Assembly: GCA_024641285.1 (NCBI GenBank)
Contig: JAHEDH010000005.1
Location: forward strand, 1 to 55,760
From: a bacterium
Lineage (GTDB): Bacteria; Actinomycetota; Acidimicrobiia; Spongiisociales; ZC4RG35
DNA: 55,760 nt
Direction: 5' to 3'
Shown: positions 36,352 to 45,352 of the stretch, in pieces
Layout of the letters: every line of letters begins with the position of its first letter
How positions within the stretch are numbered: position 1 is the stretch's first letter
Translations under genes and position numbers: made by a program
Notes under the pieces: model-generated
What the model saw: the letters and a program-made list of their open reading frames with translations, nothing else
Database searches by the model: none
What the model was told of the DNA's origin: nothing

Positions 36352-37317
36352 ATGGAGATGCAATACCGCCGGATGGGAGACTCCGGTCTCAAACTGAGTG
36401 TGCTGTCGTTCGGCTCGTGGATCACGTTCGGCGGGCAGATGGGGCTGGACGAGAGTCTGCAATGCATGCAGAACGCCCGCGACGCCGGTGTGAACTTCTT
36501 CGACAACGCCGAGGTCTACGCAGGCGGCGAGTCCGAGACGCTGATGGGTCAGGCGCTCCAGCAGTTGGAGTGGCCGCGCTGGTCATATGTGATCTCGACG
36601 AAGTTCTACTGGGGCCTCCACGAGGGCCCGAACACCCGCAACACACTGAACCGCAAGTACTTGGTCGAGGCGATCGACGGCTCGCTGGAACGCCTGCAAC
36701 TGGACCACGTGGACCTCGTGTACTGCCACCGACCAGATCCCGACACGCCACTGGAAGAGACGGTGTGGGCGATGTCGGAGATGGTGAGCAACGGCAAGGC
36801 CCACTACTGGGGCACGTCCGAGTGGTCGGCCGCCGAGATCTATGCCGCATACGAGATCGCAGAGCGCCACCATCTCCACAAACCGCAGGTCGAGCAGCCG
36901 CAGTACAACATGTTCCACCGCGAACGGGTCGAGACCGAATACGCCCGCCTCTACGAGGACATCGGGCTCGGGACGACGACCTTCAGCCCGCTCGCCTCGG
37001 GCCTGCTGACCGGGAAGTATCTCGGTGGACAGGTGCCGGAGGGCAGCCGGGCCGATCAATCGGACGGTATGCGCAGGCAGCTGACGGACGAGGCCAAGAA
37101 CGTCACGGTCAAACACCTTGCGGAGGTCGCGGACGGCCTCGACTGTTCGATCGCACAGCTGGCACTCGCCTGGTGTGCGTCGAACCCGAATGTCACCTCG
37201 GTGATCACCGGTGCCAGCCGACCGAGTCAGGTCACGGAGAACATGGCGGCGCTCGAGGTGCTCGATCGACTCGACGAGGAGACACTCGAGCGAATCGAAG
37301 AGATTCTCGCCGACTGA
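36352..37317 (+). CDS. Aldo/keto reductase (Kv-beta-like)
   Basis: A 321-residue NADPH-dependent TIM-barrel reductase. [23 protein letters not shown] is the usual start. Catalytic Asp and Tyr appear in [14 protein letters not shown], Lys in VISTKFYWG, and the His-type position in [14 protein letters not shown]. The C-terminal cofactor segment is [19 protein letters not shown], the Kv-beta/YghZ form of the family. Substrates are likely aldehydes or ketones such as methylglyoxal, not determined. AAGGAGAACC precedes the ATG, one of the best ribosome-binding sites in the window. Confidence 0.94.
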   Translation: MEMQYRRMGDSGLKLSVLSFGSWITFGGQMGLDESLQCMQNARDAGVNFFDNAEVYAGGESETLMGQALQQLEWPRWSYVISTKFYWGLHEGPNTRNTLNRKYLVEAIDGSLERLQLDHVDLVYCHRPDPDTPLEETVWAMSEMVSNGKAHYWGTSEWSAAEIYAAYEIAERHHLHKPQVEQPQYNMFHRERVETEYARLYEDIGLGTTTFSPLASGLLTGKYLGGQVPEGSRADQSDGMRRQLTDEAKNVTVKHLAEVADGLDCSIAQLALAWCASNPNVTSVITGASRPSQVTENMAALEVLDRLDEETLERIEEILAD

Positions 37318-37365
37318 CGTATCACCACGACGTCCGACGACTCATCTTCTGGTACCCAACGGGGT

Positions 37366-37707
37366 ATGCGACGGAGAAGAGTCGAGGAGATGGACGTGGG
37401 ATTGGCAGGCACAGAGGGGAATGCCGTCATCCGGAGACGATCGGCCACAACGGCGATCGTCGTCGATCTCCGCGACGAGCCGTCGACCACGGACCGGCCA
37501 CAAGCGATCGGGGCGTCGCCGACGGCCGGTCACAAGTGGGGCCTCGACCGCGACCGATTCCAGGTCTCGGATCGGGTCTTGGCGGCGTGGTTCGGCGTGC
37601 GAATGGTCTCCGTCGACGGCGAGCTGGGGGTGGCTCCCGTCACTGGTCGGGTGTGCGGGGGCAACTCCCCGACCGAGGGTCGGTCGTCGGGCGGCTGGGG
37701 TTTCTGA
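37366..37707 (+). CDS. Possible small hypothetical protein
   Basis: A 113-residue frame in the 471-base gap between the aldo/keto reductase and the next gene. Third codon positions are GC-rich as in real genes here, and GAGGAG precedes an internal ATG at 37390, although too closely. The sequence is arginine-rich at the start and ends GGNSPTEGRSSGGWGF; no domain is recognised. A strong hairpin follows 33 bases after the stop. It may be a real small gene or a chance frame; rest of the gap holds nothing else I can support. Confidence 0.35.
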   Translation: MRRRRVEEMDVGLAGTEGNAVIRRRSATTAIVVDLRDEPSTTDRPQAIGASPTAGHKWGLDRDRFQVSDRVLAAWFGVRMVSVDGELGVAPVTGRVCGGNSPTEGRSSGGWGF

Positions 37708-37739
37708 CCGACGGCCGACCCACCGGGTTCCTCCGCGAT

Positions 37740-37764
37740 CGACCCCGGCCCTGGGCCGGGGTCG
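37740..37764 (+). terminator. Rho-independent-like terminator
   Basis: CGACCCCGGCC-CTG-GGCCGGGGTCG is a perfect 11-bp stem with a 3-base loop followed by TTCGTTTCG. It probably ends the transcript of the aldo/keto reductase and the small frame after it, 25 bases before the next start. Confidence 0.8.
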
Positions 37765-37788
37765 TTCGTTTCGCGTAGGCTCTCGGAT

Positions 37789-38892
37789 GTGGAGGAAGTC
37801 ATCCGCCAAGCGGTGATCGACGAACTCGAGGCCGCCGTCGCCGGCTCGGACATCGTCACGGTGTCCTCGATCGCCGGCGGCGGGCTCAGCACGACACTCG
37901 ACCAGTGGACTCGTTCGACCGAGAGGAACGTCGTCGGGTCTCACTGTGCAGGATTCACTCCGCAACGTCCACTCTGCGCTCTGGGAGAGCTTGCCGACGA
38001 GGAGACCAGGGCGCGCCTCGCCGAGGGCGACCGGTCGGGAGCGCTCGAACGGATCCGCTCACAGCTCGAGTCGACCCCCGGCGTGGTGCTGTGCGTCGAC
38101 GACGCCGACCGGATGGACGAGGCGTCTGCGCGATTGGCAGCCGACCTGTGCGCTTCAGGCCTGAAACTCGTGCTCGGCCACCACCACAGCCCGTCGACCA
38201 ATCCGGCGATGGAGTCGCTGGTGGTGGCGGCGGGCGAATCCGAGCCGATCGAGATCCCGCCGCTCGACACCATCGAGGTCGGCGCGCTGATCGAGGACCG
38301 CGAACGCGCCTCGGAAGCTCGCGAATCGACAGGTGGCAACGCGCTCGCCGTGACCCTGTACGCAGCGAACTTCGTCTCCATCGGCGCGACCGTCCTGGAA
38401 CGATTCGACCGCCTTCCACCGGACGGGCAGGCCGCAGCCGCGATCCTGGCTGCGTGCCCCGAACCGCTGCCGCTGGAAGTGTTCGAGTCCATGGGGCGAC
38501 CATGGGATTCGCATGGAGCGTCGGTCGAGCGAAGCGGCCTGGCGAGGGTCGGAGCCGATGGGGCGTCGTGCCGGAACGACAAGATCCGCCTCGTGCTGTA
38601 CGAGGAGATGACCGCGGTCCGTCGACGTTTCGTCCATGCCGAGATACTTGCGCACCTCCCCGACTCGACCGACCTCACCCGGCTCATGCACCATGCCGTC
38701 GGGGCTGCAGACGTGGAGACGATCGTCACGATGGGACCGATTGCAGCCACCGCGGCTGAACAAGTCGGGGCGTACCGCGAGGCCATCGGGCATCTGCGGA
38801 ACGTGCTCACCTACGAACATTCGGTGCCCGAGGCGGACCGGGCAGGGCTTCGAGCCTCGTTGGACCGCTGCCTCGAGGCAACGGTGGGCTGA
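37789..38892 (+). CDS. LAL/STAND-like ATPase with degenerate Walker A
   Basis: A 367-residue protein laid out like the N-terminal half of LuxR-type LAL regulators. The Walker A position reads VSSIAGGGLSTTLDQW (about 25-40), where the usual GSGKTTL has become GGLSTTL, so the nucleotide-binding Lys is lost. Walker B is intact in TPGVVLCVDDADRMDEAS. A helical arm follows, and it ends at DRCLEATVG with no LuxR-type HTH or TPR array. It may be an adaptor that binds a partner, or a truncated regulator. Start is GTG 37789; no Shine-Dalgarno sequence. The following MBL gene converges, five bases apart. Confidence 0.7.
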   Translation: MEEVIRQAVIDELEAAVAGSDIVTVSSIAGGGLSTTLDQWTRSTERNVVGSHCAGFTPQRPLCALGELADEETRARLAEGDRSGALERIRSQLESTPGVVLCVDDADRMDEASARLAADLCASGLKLVLGHHHSPSTNPAMESLVVAAGESEPIEIPPLDTIEVGALIEDRERASEARESTGGNALAVTLYAANFVSIGATVLERFDRLPPDGQAAAAILAACPEPLPLEVFESMGRPWDSHGASVERSGLARVGADGASCRNDKIRLVLYEEMTAVRRRFVHAEILAHLPDSTDLTRLMHHAVGAADVETIVTMGPIAATAAEQVGAYREAIGHLRNVLTYEHSVPEADRAGLRASLDRCLEATVG

Positions 38893-38897
38893 CCGCC

Positions 38898-39527
38898 TCA
38901 CACCGTGAAGCTGTCTCCCCATCCGAGTGGCACGAACTCGATCCCCGCCTCCTTCAGCGGCCCGGCGACCAACCCCGGTAGGAAGCTTCGCCCCTGCTGC
39001 GACAGGTAGAAGTCGTGTGCCGGGATCACCTGGCGGGGGACGAGGCGCCTGGCGAAGTCGACGGATGCCGTCGACGACCCCCAGGGGGCGATGAGTGAAA
39101 GCGACAACACGGGGGCGCATGCGCTCAACCCGTAGCTGTCGCCCGGATGGGTGAAGACGCCGTCGACCGTCCACGCCCGGTTCGGTGGTGTGGCCCCGTT
39201 CGGGATGCGTTCGTGCAGCACATCCTGAACACTGGTTCCGGTGGGCACCTCGGTCGACACGGCGATGTTCGACTTGGACAGCATCGTCTGCACGGCCTGG
39301 TTGGAGTAGATCTCCAGATCGAACCTCCGATCCAGGAGCCATTGCACGAACTCGGGGTGGACGTGGTCACCGTGCTCATGGGTGATCAACACCCGGGTGA
39401 CGTCACCGATCGAGCTGAGATCGATCACTCCAGACGTGAACGTGAAGAAGTCGGGGTCGATCAGTGTGGCGTGATCGTCTTGCGTCACGATCACACACGA
39501 GTGGGTGAGTCTTCTGATGCTCGTCAT
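38898..39527 (-). CDS. MBL-fold metal-dependent hydrolase
   Basis: A 209-residue metallo-beta-lactamase-fold protein. The metal motif THEHGDHVHPEF is the standard HxHxDH; further ligands are likely in FTHPGDSYG and VIPAHDFYLS. The first strand region IRRLTHSCVIVTQDDHATLIDP matches the UlaG-like subgroup of L-ascorbate-6-phosphate lactonase relatives. Substrate unknown. It stands alone on the minus strand between two plus-strand genes, diverging from the selenoprotein gene by 87 bases. Confidence 0.9.
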   Translation of the reverse strand: MTSIRRLTHSCVIVTQDDHATLIDPDFFTFTSGVIDLSSIGDVTRVLITHEHGDHVHPEFVQWLLDRRFDLEIYSNQAVQTMLSKSNIAVSTEVPTGTSVQDVLHERIPNGATPPNRAWTVDGVFTHPGDSYGLSACAPVLSLSLIAPWGSSTASVDFARRLVPRQVIPAHDFYLSQQGRSFLPGLVAGPLKEAGIEFVPLGWGDSFTV

Positions 39528-39614
39528 GATTCCGAACCTACAGATGTCGTTGAGCCCGTGGCGTCTCCCCTCGCGCTCCCGGACCCGGCTCCACCCATCG
39601 GTAGTCTGCCCTGA

Positions 39615-40607
39615 ATGATCGACTTCGCCACGAGCCGATATCCGGTCCGCCCGGACATCGTCGATCGATTCGACGTCGCCTGGCGACAGCTCGGAGGACC
39701 GGGGACGTGGTTCAGCGGCTCAGATCGGCTTTCGCTCGCGCAGCATGCGCGGAGTGCCCGGACCAGAGGCTGGTTCGAAACCCATGACCCCGCCGCCGAA
39801 GTCTCGGTGCGCATCGCCGCCAGCCCGGCCACCACCACCGACACCTGGATTTCGCAGATGGTTGAAGCACTGGGGAGCGAAGAGCGCTACGTGGAAATCA
39901 TGGGTATCGCTGCCCGGGTGGTGATGGCGGACACATTCGCCCGACTCCTGGGCCTCGAGCCGTTCGACTTCCCCGAGCCTCGATCCGGGCAGCCGACGAT
40001 GACGACGGTCGAGCCACGCCCGAAGAAGGTGCGATCCTGGATCTCCGTCGGGCCTTCGCTCGTGCCCCCGTTCACGCAGCTCCTCGTTCCCGGAGAGAAC
40101 GCAATGACCTACCCACTGATCGAAGCGCTCTACATGACCGGATGGGATATGCAGGACCCCGATTTCCGTCGGGGTGACCTCCACCGCACTCAGATCGAAT
40201 TGGTCGCAGCTGTGTTGTCGTTCGGTAACGAGTGTTTCTATTGAACGCTCTCCCATGCACGGATGCTCAGGTGGAGCTCCGAGGAAACCGGGCGATCGGT
40301 CGACGTCACAGCCGTGAGTGACGAGGCGGTCGACGCCGGCGTCGAAGCCGGCCGATCGCTTGCGGCGCTGGGGAGACTCGGCGCCCGCATCACGAGTCCG
40401 GATGGAACGGCCGCTCGAGCGGTGGCCGAAGAGCTCGGCCCACATGCAGCGGCCGACGCTGCGGCAGTTGCGGCTGCGTTCGAAGGCCTCAACCGGATCG
40501 TCGACGGGGTCGGGCTCCCGATCGGTCGCCGAGAGCGCCGAGACCTGGCACCGTTGATCGACGCCCTCGGTCTCGATGCCTTCCCGCACTCCTCGCACGG
40601 CGTGTGA
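39615..40607 (+). CDS. AhpD-like (CMD-fold) selenoprotein, Sec encoded by in-frame TGA
   Basis: The ORF track shows two ORFs (39615-40244 and 40263-40607). They lie in one frame separated only by TGA at 40242-40244, and translate as a single 330-residue protein with Sec at position 210. The context ECFYUTLSH gives E195-x11-C207-x2-U210-x3-H214, exactly the AhpD/carboxymuconolactone decarboxylase catalytic pattern E-x11-CxxC-x3-H with the second Cys replaced by Sec. AhpD-like CxxU proteins are a known bacterial selenoprotein family. A hairpin suited to a bacterial SECIS starts just after the TGA. The likely role is thiol peroxidase or redox function. The alternative, a nonsense mutation, would have to fall by chance on the redox residue. 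Confidence 0.85.
40242..40290 (+). promoter_or_regulatory. Candidate bacterial SECIS element
   Basis: After the TGA, GCTCTCC can pair imperfectly with GGTGGAGC (G-U and one mismatch allowed), enclosing an apical stem GCA-CGGA-TGC. The apical loop begins 16 bases after the TGA and has G at its second position, within the known limits for bacterial SECIS. This fold was done by eye and needs calculation. Confidence 0.55.
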
Positions 40608-40680
40608 TCCGAGGCTCGTCGCACGCCCAACAGCCAGGTCGGTGGTGTGGCCGGCGCGCGGGCATGCTTGACTCTGAGAC

Positions 40681-41922
40681 ATGGACCTCCAGGCTGATCT
40701 GCCGCTGCTGATGGTGCTACTCGCGCTCCTGGGATTCTCGATCTTCATCGCGGCGGCCGAGGCGTCCTTCCTCCGAGTCCCTGCCGTCCGTGTCAGAGCG
40801 ATGGCCGCAGGCGGATCTCGACGTGCCCGCCAGCTCCAGGAGATGACGTCGCGCATGCCCAACGTGCTCAACGCCATTCTGCTGGCGGCACTGCTCAGTC
40901 AGATCGCGGCGGCGACCGTGGCCGGCATCCTCGCCATCAGATGGTTCGACGAGCGCCTGGGGCCGACCATTGCTTCGGTCGGCCTGACCGTGATCATGTA
41001 CATCTACGCCGAGGCGATCCCAAAGACCTATGCGGTGCGCAACGCCGACCGGGTGGCTCTGCTCACGGCGATTCCTCTCGCCGTCGTCGAGCGCGTCTTG
41101 CGGCCGATCGTCTGGGTGCTGGTGTGGATCGCCGACCTCCAGATGCCGGGCAAGGGGATGGAGGGGTCGCCGACCGTCACTGAAGACGAGCTGCGGATGC
41201 TGGCGTCCGCCGCTGCCACCGAGGGCGAGATCACCGATGAGGATGCAGCGCTCATCGACCGGGCCTTCCGCGTCGGCGACCGCGAGGCGGACGACGTCAT
41301 GGTCCCTCGAACCGACATCATCGCCGTCGAGACGACCACGACGGTCGACGAGGCCGTCGAGGTCGCCATCGAGTCCGGCCATCGCAGGCTCCCCGTCTAC
41401 GAGGACTCGCGCGAGAACATGACTGGCGTGGTCGGGCTCCGGGACATGATCGCGGTCCCGGTCGAGCGCCGCTCACATGTCCAGGTCGGAGCGCTCGCCG
41501 AGGACCTGCTCGTCGTCCCGCAGTCGAAGCGCGTGCTCGACCTCCTCCAGGAGATGCAGCGAACGGCCACCCACCTCGCCATCGTCGTCGACGAATACGG
41601 CGGCACCGCCGGCCTCGTGACCGTCGAGGACATCGTGGAAGAGGTGCTGGGGTCGATCAGCGTCACCCCCGTCTCCGAAGAGATCAGCCGGGTGAACGAG
41701 TACACGTGGGTCATCGACGGCACTCTCCCCGTCGAGGACCTGGGAGAGTTGATGCACTGCAATCTCGAGGACGACCGCTGGAACACGGCAGGCGGCCTCG
41801 TGATGGCGGAGCTCGGTCGGCTCCCCCGCCTCGGCGATCTGGTCTCCTTCGAGGGTCACACGCTCAAAGTCATCGGCCTGCGCGGCCGCCGCATCACCCG
41901 CATCGAGGTCCGGCGGACCTGA
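40681..41922 (+). CDS. CNNM/CBS/CorC-domain membrane protein
   Basis: A 413-residue protein of the HlyC/CorC family. An N-terminal DUF21/CNNM membrane domain has about four helices (about 8-30, 65-85, 95-115, 130-150), including [20 protein letters not shown] and [20 protein letters not shown], the conserved AE..PK motif. A CBS pair follows ([20 protein letters not shown] and [21 protein letters not shown]), then the CorC_HlyC domain ending RRITRIEV. Relatives act in magnesium or cobalt export; the hemolysin name is historical. Normal length, start ATG 40681. Confidence 0.93.
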   Translation: MDLQADLPLLMVLLALLGFSIFIAAAEASFLRVPAVRVRAMAAGGSRRARQLQEMTSRMPNVLNAILLAALLSQIAAATVAGILAIRWFDERLGPTIASVGLTVIMYIYAEAIPKTYAVRNADRVALLTAIPLAVVERVLRPIVWVLVWIADLQMPGKGMEGSPTVTEDELRMLASAAATEGEITDEDAALIDRAFRVGDREADDVMVPRTDIIAVETTTTVDEAVEVAIESGHRRLPVYEDSRENMTGVVGLRDMIAVPVERRSHVQVGALAEDLLVVPQSKRVLDLLQEMQRTATHLAIVVDEYGGTAGLVTVEDIVEEVLGSISVTPVSEEISRVNEYTWVIDGTLPVEDLGELMHCNLEDDRWNTAGGLVMAELGRLPRLGDLVSFEGHTLKVIGLRGRRITRIEVRRT

Positions 41923-42034
41923 AGCCGTACGCCATCCGGCATCCGCCAGAGGCTCTTCGCATCACGTGGTGACGATCGGCCCTGGGCGAGGGAGCCCAAC
42001 CTCGGACAGAGTGGAATGGCGACCTGGAGGAGCG

Positions 42035-42538
42035 ATGGCGACGACAACAGAGACCGTGTGGGCCGAGATGGGTGACAACATCTTCGGAGTGCTGGCGTTC
42101 ACGAACGGCGCAGGAGAGCCGCGGAGCGCAGGAGTCGTGTACGTGGTCGATGGCCGCTCGCTGCTGATCTCTACGGCAACGGACTCCTGGAAGATCCGCC
42201 ACATCAGGCGCCATCCGAAGGTGTCCATGACGGTCGCGATCCCCAAACGGGTTCCCTTCCTGCCCTTCATCAAGGTGCCCGCCGCGACGGTGACGTTCCA
42301 CGGTGACGCCGTAATCCTCGAGGTCGGAGACATCTCCTCCGAGGCATCCCGGCGACTGTTCAGGTCGTCCCGCATCGACGACGAGATGAAGCGCACCGTG
42401 AGCATCATCCGCGTTGTGCCCCGCGGCGAGTTCGTCGCCTACGGGATCGGGATGCCGATCACCCAGATGGCGGATCACGAACACGCCATCGCCCGGGTCC
42501 CGTGTGGGACGGAGCGTGAGCCGGTTCCCACCGTCTGA
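42035..42538 (+). CDS. Pyridoxamine 5'-phosphate oxidase-like split-barrel protein
   Basis: A 167-residue split beta-barrel. FGVLAFTNGAGEPRSAGVVYVVDGRSLLISTATDSWKIRHIRRHP follows the PPOX pattern in which the Ser/Thr and the Arg-His segment bind the phosphate of a flavin or F420. Which cofactor it uses is unclear. Start ATG 42035 is preferred because GGAGGAGCG stands directly before it; the tracked start adds 23 residues. It converges with the FAD oxidoreductase gene, five bases apart. It is one of three split-barrel proteins in 9.3 kb. Confidence 0.83.
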   Translation: MATTTETVWAEMGDNIFGVLAFTNGAGEPRSAGVVYVVDGRSLLISTATDSWKIRHIRRHPKVSMTVAIPKRVPFLPFIKVPAATVTFHGDAVILEVGDISSEASRRLFRSSRIDDEMKRTVSIIRVVPRGEFVAYGIGMPITQMADHEHAIARVPCGTEREPVPTV

Positions 42539-42543
42539 GAAAC

Positions 42544-43653
42544 TCACACCGCGAACTGGGCGCGGTCGAGTTCGGTGTCGCTCCAAGCGGCTTCAGTGAG
42601 CAGCGTGGCCGCGAGCGCAGCGACGGCGTCGGCGCTCTTCGCCATCCGGCCATTGCCGCCGGCGACGACGAAGAGGCCGGGTTCGACCTCGTCGATGATC
42701 GGCAGACCAGTGGGCGTCCGCGTGTAGATACAGGGCCTCGAACGGATCTGACCGAACTCCAGCCCCGGCAACAACTCTCGAAGCGCTGACGCCATCGGCG
42801 TGGCCCGTTCGGCGTGGGCCTCACCGCTCATCCACTCGGCCACAGTGTCTGCCGTGTCCAAGGTGATCGTCTCAGGCAGCTCCGCACCGAACTTGATGCT
42901 CCAGCCGCCGGCCCCGTGGATCGGCGGCGTCAGATACCCGTCGACGATCGACTCCGAACTCAGACGACCGATGCACGGGAGGTCCGCGAGCGCCGCTCCG
43001 CTGTCGGCCGCCAGGCGTGCATCGATCACGACCTCTCCGGTCACATCGAGCTCGACCTCCACCAGATCACGACTGCCCGCCCCTGCCGCGACCACGACCC
43101 GATCCGCGATCAGCGACTCACCGTCGCGCAGGCGGACCGCCCAACGGCCGTCGATCGGCTCGACCGCTCTGACGACCCGTGCGTCGAAGACCGCGCCACC
43201 TCGCTCCGCCAGCACTCGATGGGCGCGCAGCATGTCCTTCGGTGCGATGTACCCGGCGCCACCGCGTTCCAGCAGGGTCTGGTCGAGCGCGGCGATTCCC
43301 TCCCATCCGCCCAGACCGGTTCCAGTCTCCACACCGAGCATCGATCCGACCGGGGCGAGTTCGGCAAGCGGCCGGGGAGATCGCGCCGACCACAACACCC
43401 CAACCGGGTGATGGAACCGGACGCCGGATCGGGACTCGACGTCCGCGTAGTCGGCGATCGCACGCTTCGCCAGCGTCGCCCATGTCGGTGAGGCGTCCAG
43501 GATGCGCGTGATGCGACCGGAGTCGTCGTGGCTCGAGTACGGGGGGCCGGACGCTGGACCGAAACAGATCGGCTCGAGGCCGGCCTCGGCCAGCCGGCGG
43601 CTCAGGGCCGCACCCACGAGACCTGCCCCGATCACGGCGACTTGGCGACTCAC
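42544..43653 (-). CDS. FAD-dependent oxidoreductase (DAO family)
   Basis: A 369-residue flavoprotein. The dinucleotide motif is QVAVIGAGLVGAALSRRLAEAG at the N-terminus, and the C-terminal FAD contact region is YTRTPTGLPIIDEVEPGLFVVAGGNGRMAKSADAVAALAA, as in D-amino-acid, sarcosine and N-methyl-amino-acid oxidases. It would oxidise the C-N bond of an amine or amino acid; substrate unknown. Start is GTG 43653, which overlaps the upstream stop by 4 bases (GTGA); the tracked ORF extends 29 codons upstream into that gene. It is the last gene of a five-gene minus-strand operon. Confidence 0.9.
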   Translation of the reverse strand: MSRQVAVIGAGLVGAALSRRLAEAGLEPICFGPASGPPYSSHDDSGRITRILDASPTWATLAKRAIADYADVESRSGVRFHHPVGVLWSARSPRPLAELAPVGSMLGVETGTGLGGWEGIAALDQTLLERGGAGYIAPKDMLRAHRVLAERGGAVFDARVVRAVEPIDGRWAVRLRDGESLIADRVVVAAGAGSRDLVEVELDVTGEVVIDARLAADSGAALADLPCIGRLSSESIVDGYLTPPIHGAGGWSIKFGAELPETITLDTADTVAEWMSGEAHAERATPMASALRELLPGLEFGQIRSRPCIYTRTPTGLPIIDEVEPGLFVVAGGNGRMAKSADAVAALAATLLTEAAWSDTELDRAQFAV

Positions 43654-44102
43654 GGCTCGAGCGCGCGTTCGACTCGGGCGAGGGAGACCGCCATCGGGAG
43701 ACCGAAGCCACGATTCCGACGCTTCACCAGCTTCGCCCATGCCCGGACGGCGCTTCGAACCTCGGGGGCGGCATTGAACCGCCCGCCGGCGGTTCGTTCT
43801 GCGCCCATGACCTCATCCGGCTCGAGGCTGGCCGAGAACTTCGGGTGCACATCCCGCTCGACGAGATCGACCAGGGAGCGATATGCGCGACCCTCCCGGG
43901 GATGATGCTCGTCGAGCCAGACGGCGGCATTCTCGACGCGCACCCGAAAGCCTCCGACGGTGGTTGCGAGTACCGAGAGGCTGACAGGATCGTTGCCACT
44001 GCGCCTCGCAGCCCGAAACGGGGCGTCGGCGAGCCCGGCGATCGCCTCGGCCGACTCAGCGAACCGAGCGTTCCTGATCTCACGCCGATCGGTGCGGCTC
44101 AT
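43650..44102 (-). CDS. Hypothetical helical protein
   Basis: A 150-residue soluble, mostly helical protein starting MSRTDRREIRNARFAESAEA, with a basic C-terminal part AWAKLVKRRNRGFGLPMAVS. I do not recognise the family. The tracked ORF runs 140 codons further upstream through the DinB gene and is not real there; ATG 44102 overlaps the DinB stop by 4 bases, fitting translational coupling. Function unknown. Confidence 0.7.
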   Translation of the reverse strand: MSRTDRREIRNARFAESAEAIAGLADAPFRAARRSGNDPVSLSVLATTVGGFRVRVENAAVWLDEHHPREGRAYRSLVDLVERDVHPKFSASLEPDEVMGAERTAGGRFNAAPEVRSAVRAWAKLVKRRNRGFGLPMAVSLARVERALEP

Positions 44103-44584
44103 CCCAGGCCCTGCGCGCGTCGCCAGGCCGCAATACCGGCTTGCATCTGGGCGAGGTGGTCGTCGACGTGGCGGGTGTAGGTGACGAGCCAGTCCTCCAT
44201 CGTCCATGTACCTCGCTCGGAGTGGGTCACCGTGTGCTCCCAGGTGCCGACGTCGAGCGAGACGAGGATCGGGTGTGTGAGTGAGCGCAGCCGAGCCATG
44301 ACCTCGATTGCGAGCTCGGGGTCCTGGCGGTGATAGTCGAGGGTCGACGCCCAGGCGTCTTGGGCGTATCCGGGCACGAGAGAGCCCGGTTCGGCGACCA
44401 GCATGCGGAACCTGACATAGCCGTTGACGTCGGCGTCGGCCAGATGAATCACCAACTCGTGCGGGCTCCATTCGCCGGGTGCGGGCCTGAACTGCCGTGC
44501 ATCGGCAGGAACCTGCTCCCACGCATTCCGTACGGCAGCCGCGCCCTCGGCGAACGCGTCGATCAGCGCAGAGCGCTCGCTCAT
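44099..44584 (-). CDS. DinB-family protein
   Basis: A 161-residue four-helix bundle of the DinB/YfiT type. The conserved histidines that bind a metal are visible in EWSPHELVIHLADADVNGY and in RHVDDHLAQMQAGIAAW; the leading W.P....R..PAPGEWS pattern is also typical. Such proteins include bacillithiol and mycothiol transferases and many of unknown function. In an actinobacterium a mycothiol-linked role is possible but not shown. It overlaps both neighbours by 4 bases in a coupled operon. Confidence 0.88.
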   Translation of the reverse strand: MSERSALIDAFAEGAAAVRNAWEQVPADARQFRPAPGEWSPHELVIHLADADVNGYVRFRMLVAEPGSLVPGYAQDAWASTLDYHRQDPELAIEVMARLRSLTHPILVSLDVGTWEHTVTHSERGTWTMEDWLVTYTRHVDDHLAQMQAGIAAWRRAQGLG

Positions 44585-45324
44585 CGAGACCCCCTGATGC
44601 CTGGGAGCAGACGTGTCGCCGACTGCTCCATCGCCGTGTAGGCGTCCCTCATGAGGGCGCCGCCGGTCGAGATCCGTCGAACACCGAGGTCGGCGAGCTC
44701 ACCGACATCGGGCCCGCCGGGCCACAGCAGCACGTTCACAGGGCATGCGAGCTCGCCGACCACCCGCTCGATGTCGGACGGCTCGCTGAGGCCGGGCGCG
44801 TAGACGACGTCCGCTCCGGCATCTCGATATCGCACGAGGCGTTCGATCACGTCATCGAGATCGGCTTCGCCGTACAGGAGCGCCTCCGCCCGGGCAGTGA
44901 GCACCAGACCGGACTCGGCGGCCGTTTCGGCTGCTGTTGCGACTCGTGCGACGGCTCGCTCCAGCGGATCGATGCTCTCCGTGTCGGGCCGGTAGTCCTC
45001 GATCGAACAGCCGGCGGCCCCCGTGCCGGCGATCGCCTCGATCATCGCACTCAGCGCAGAGAGATCCTCGGTGAACAGTCGCTCCGAGTCGACGTTGAGC
45101 GGAACCGAGACCATCGACACCATCTGCGAGGCATGCTCGAGCATCTCGTCGGCCGTGATCTGCTGGTCCTCACGTCCGAGTGACCCGGCGTGACCGGAGC
45201 TGGTCGTCGCGAGCGCCGGGAATCCCATCGACTCGAGCCGGCGGGCCGATCCCGGGTCCCACGGGTTGGGCATGACGAAACATCCTGCGGCGTGCAATTC
45301 GCGGAATCGACTGATCCGGTCCAA
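44581..45324 (-). CDS. Isocitrate lyase/PEP mutase family protein
   Basis: A 247-residue TIM-barrel enzyme. FRELHAAGCFVMPNPWDPGSARRLESMGFPALATTSSG matches the PEP-mutase/ICL-like start, and AAGCSIEDYRPDTESIDPL holds the metal-binding acidic residues; the family's GAD.VYAPGL motif is also present. It may cleave or rearrange a small 2-oxo or malate-like acid; the Cys of true isocitrate lyases is not seen. The start is taken as TTG 45324, with GAGGAG five bases before it; the tracked start is 20 codons further out. It overlaps DinB by 4 bases. Confidence 0.86.
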   Translation of the reverse strand: MDRISRFRELHAAGCFVMPNPWDPGSARRLESMGFPALATTSSGHAGSLGREDQQITADEMLEHASQMVSMVSVPLNVDSERLFTEDLSALSAMIEAIAGTGAAGCSIEDYRPDTESIDPLERAVARVATAAETAAESGLVLTARAEALLYGEADLDDVIERLVRYRDAGADVVYAPGLSEPSDIERVVGELACPVNVLLWPGGPDVGELADLGVRRISTGGALMRDAYTAMEQSATRLLPGIRGSR

Positions 45325-45352
45325 GCCGGCTCCTCGGTGGCGTCGCGAGACG

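Noticed and set aside
40263-40607. Separate 114-residue ORF after the AhpD-like gene
   Set aside because: It is the same frame as 39615-40244, and begins in the conserved segment after the active-site position. It is the C-terminal part of the selenoprotein and not its own gene.
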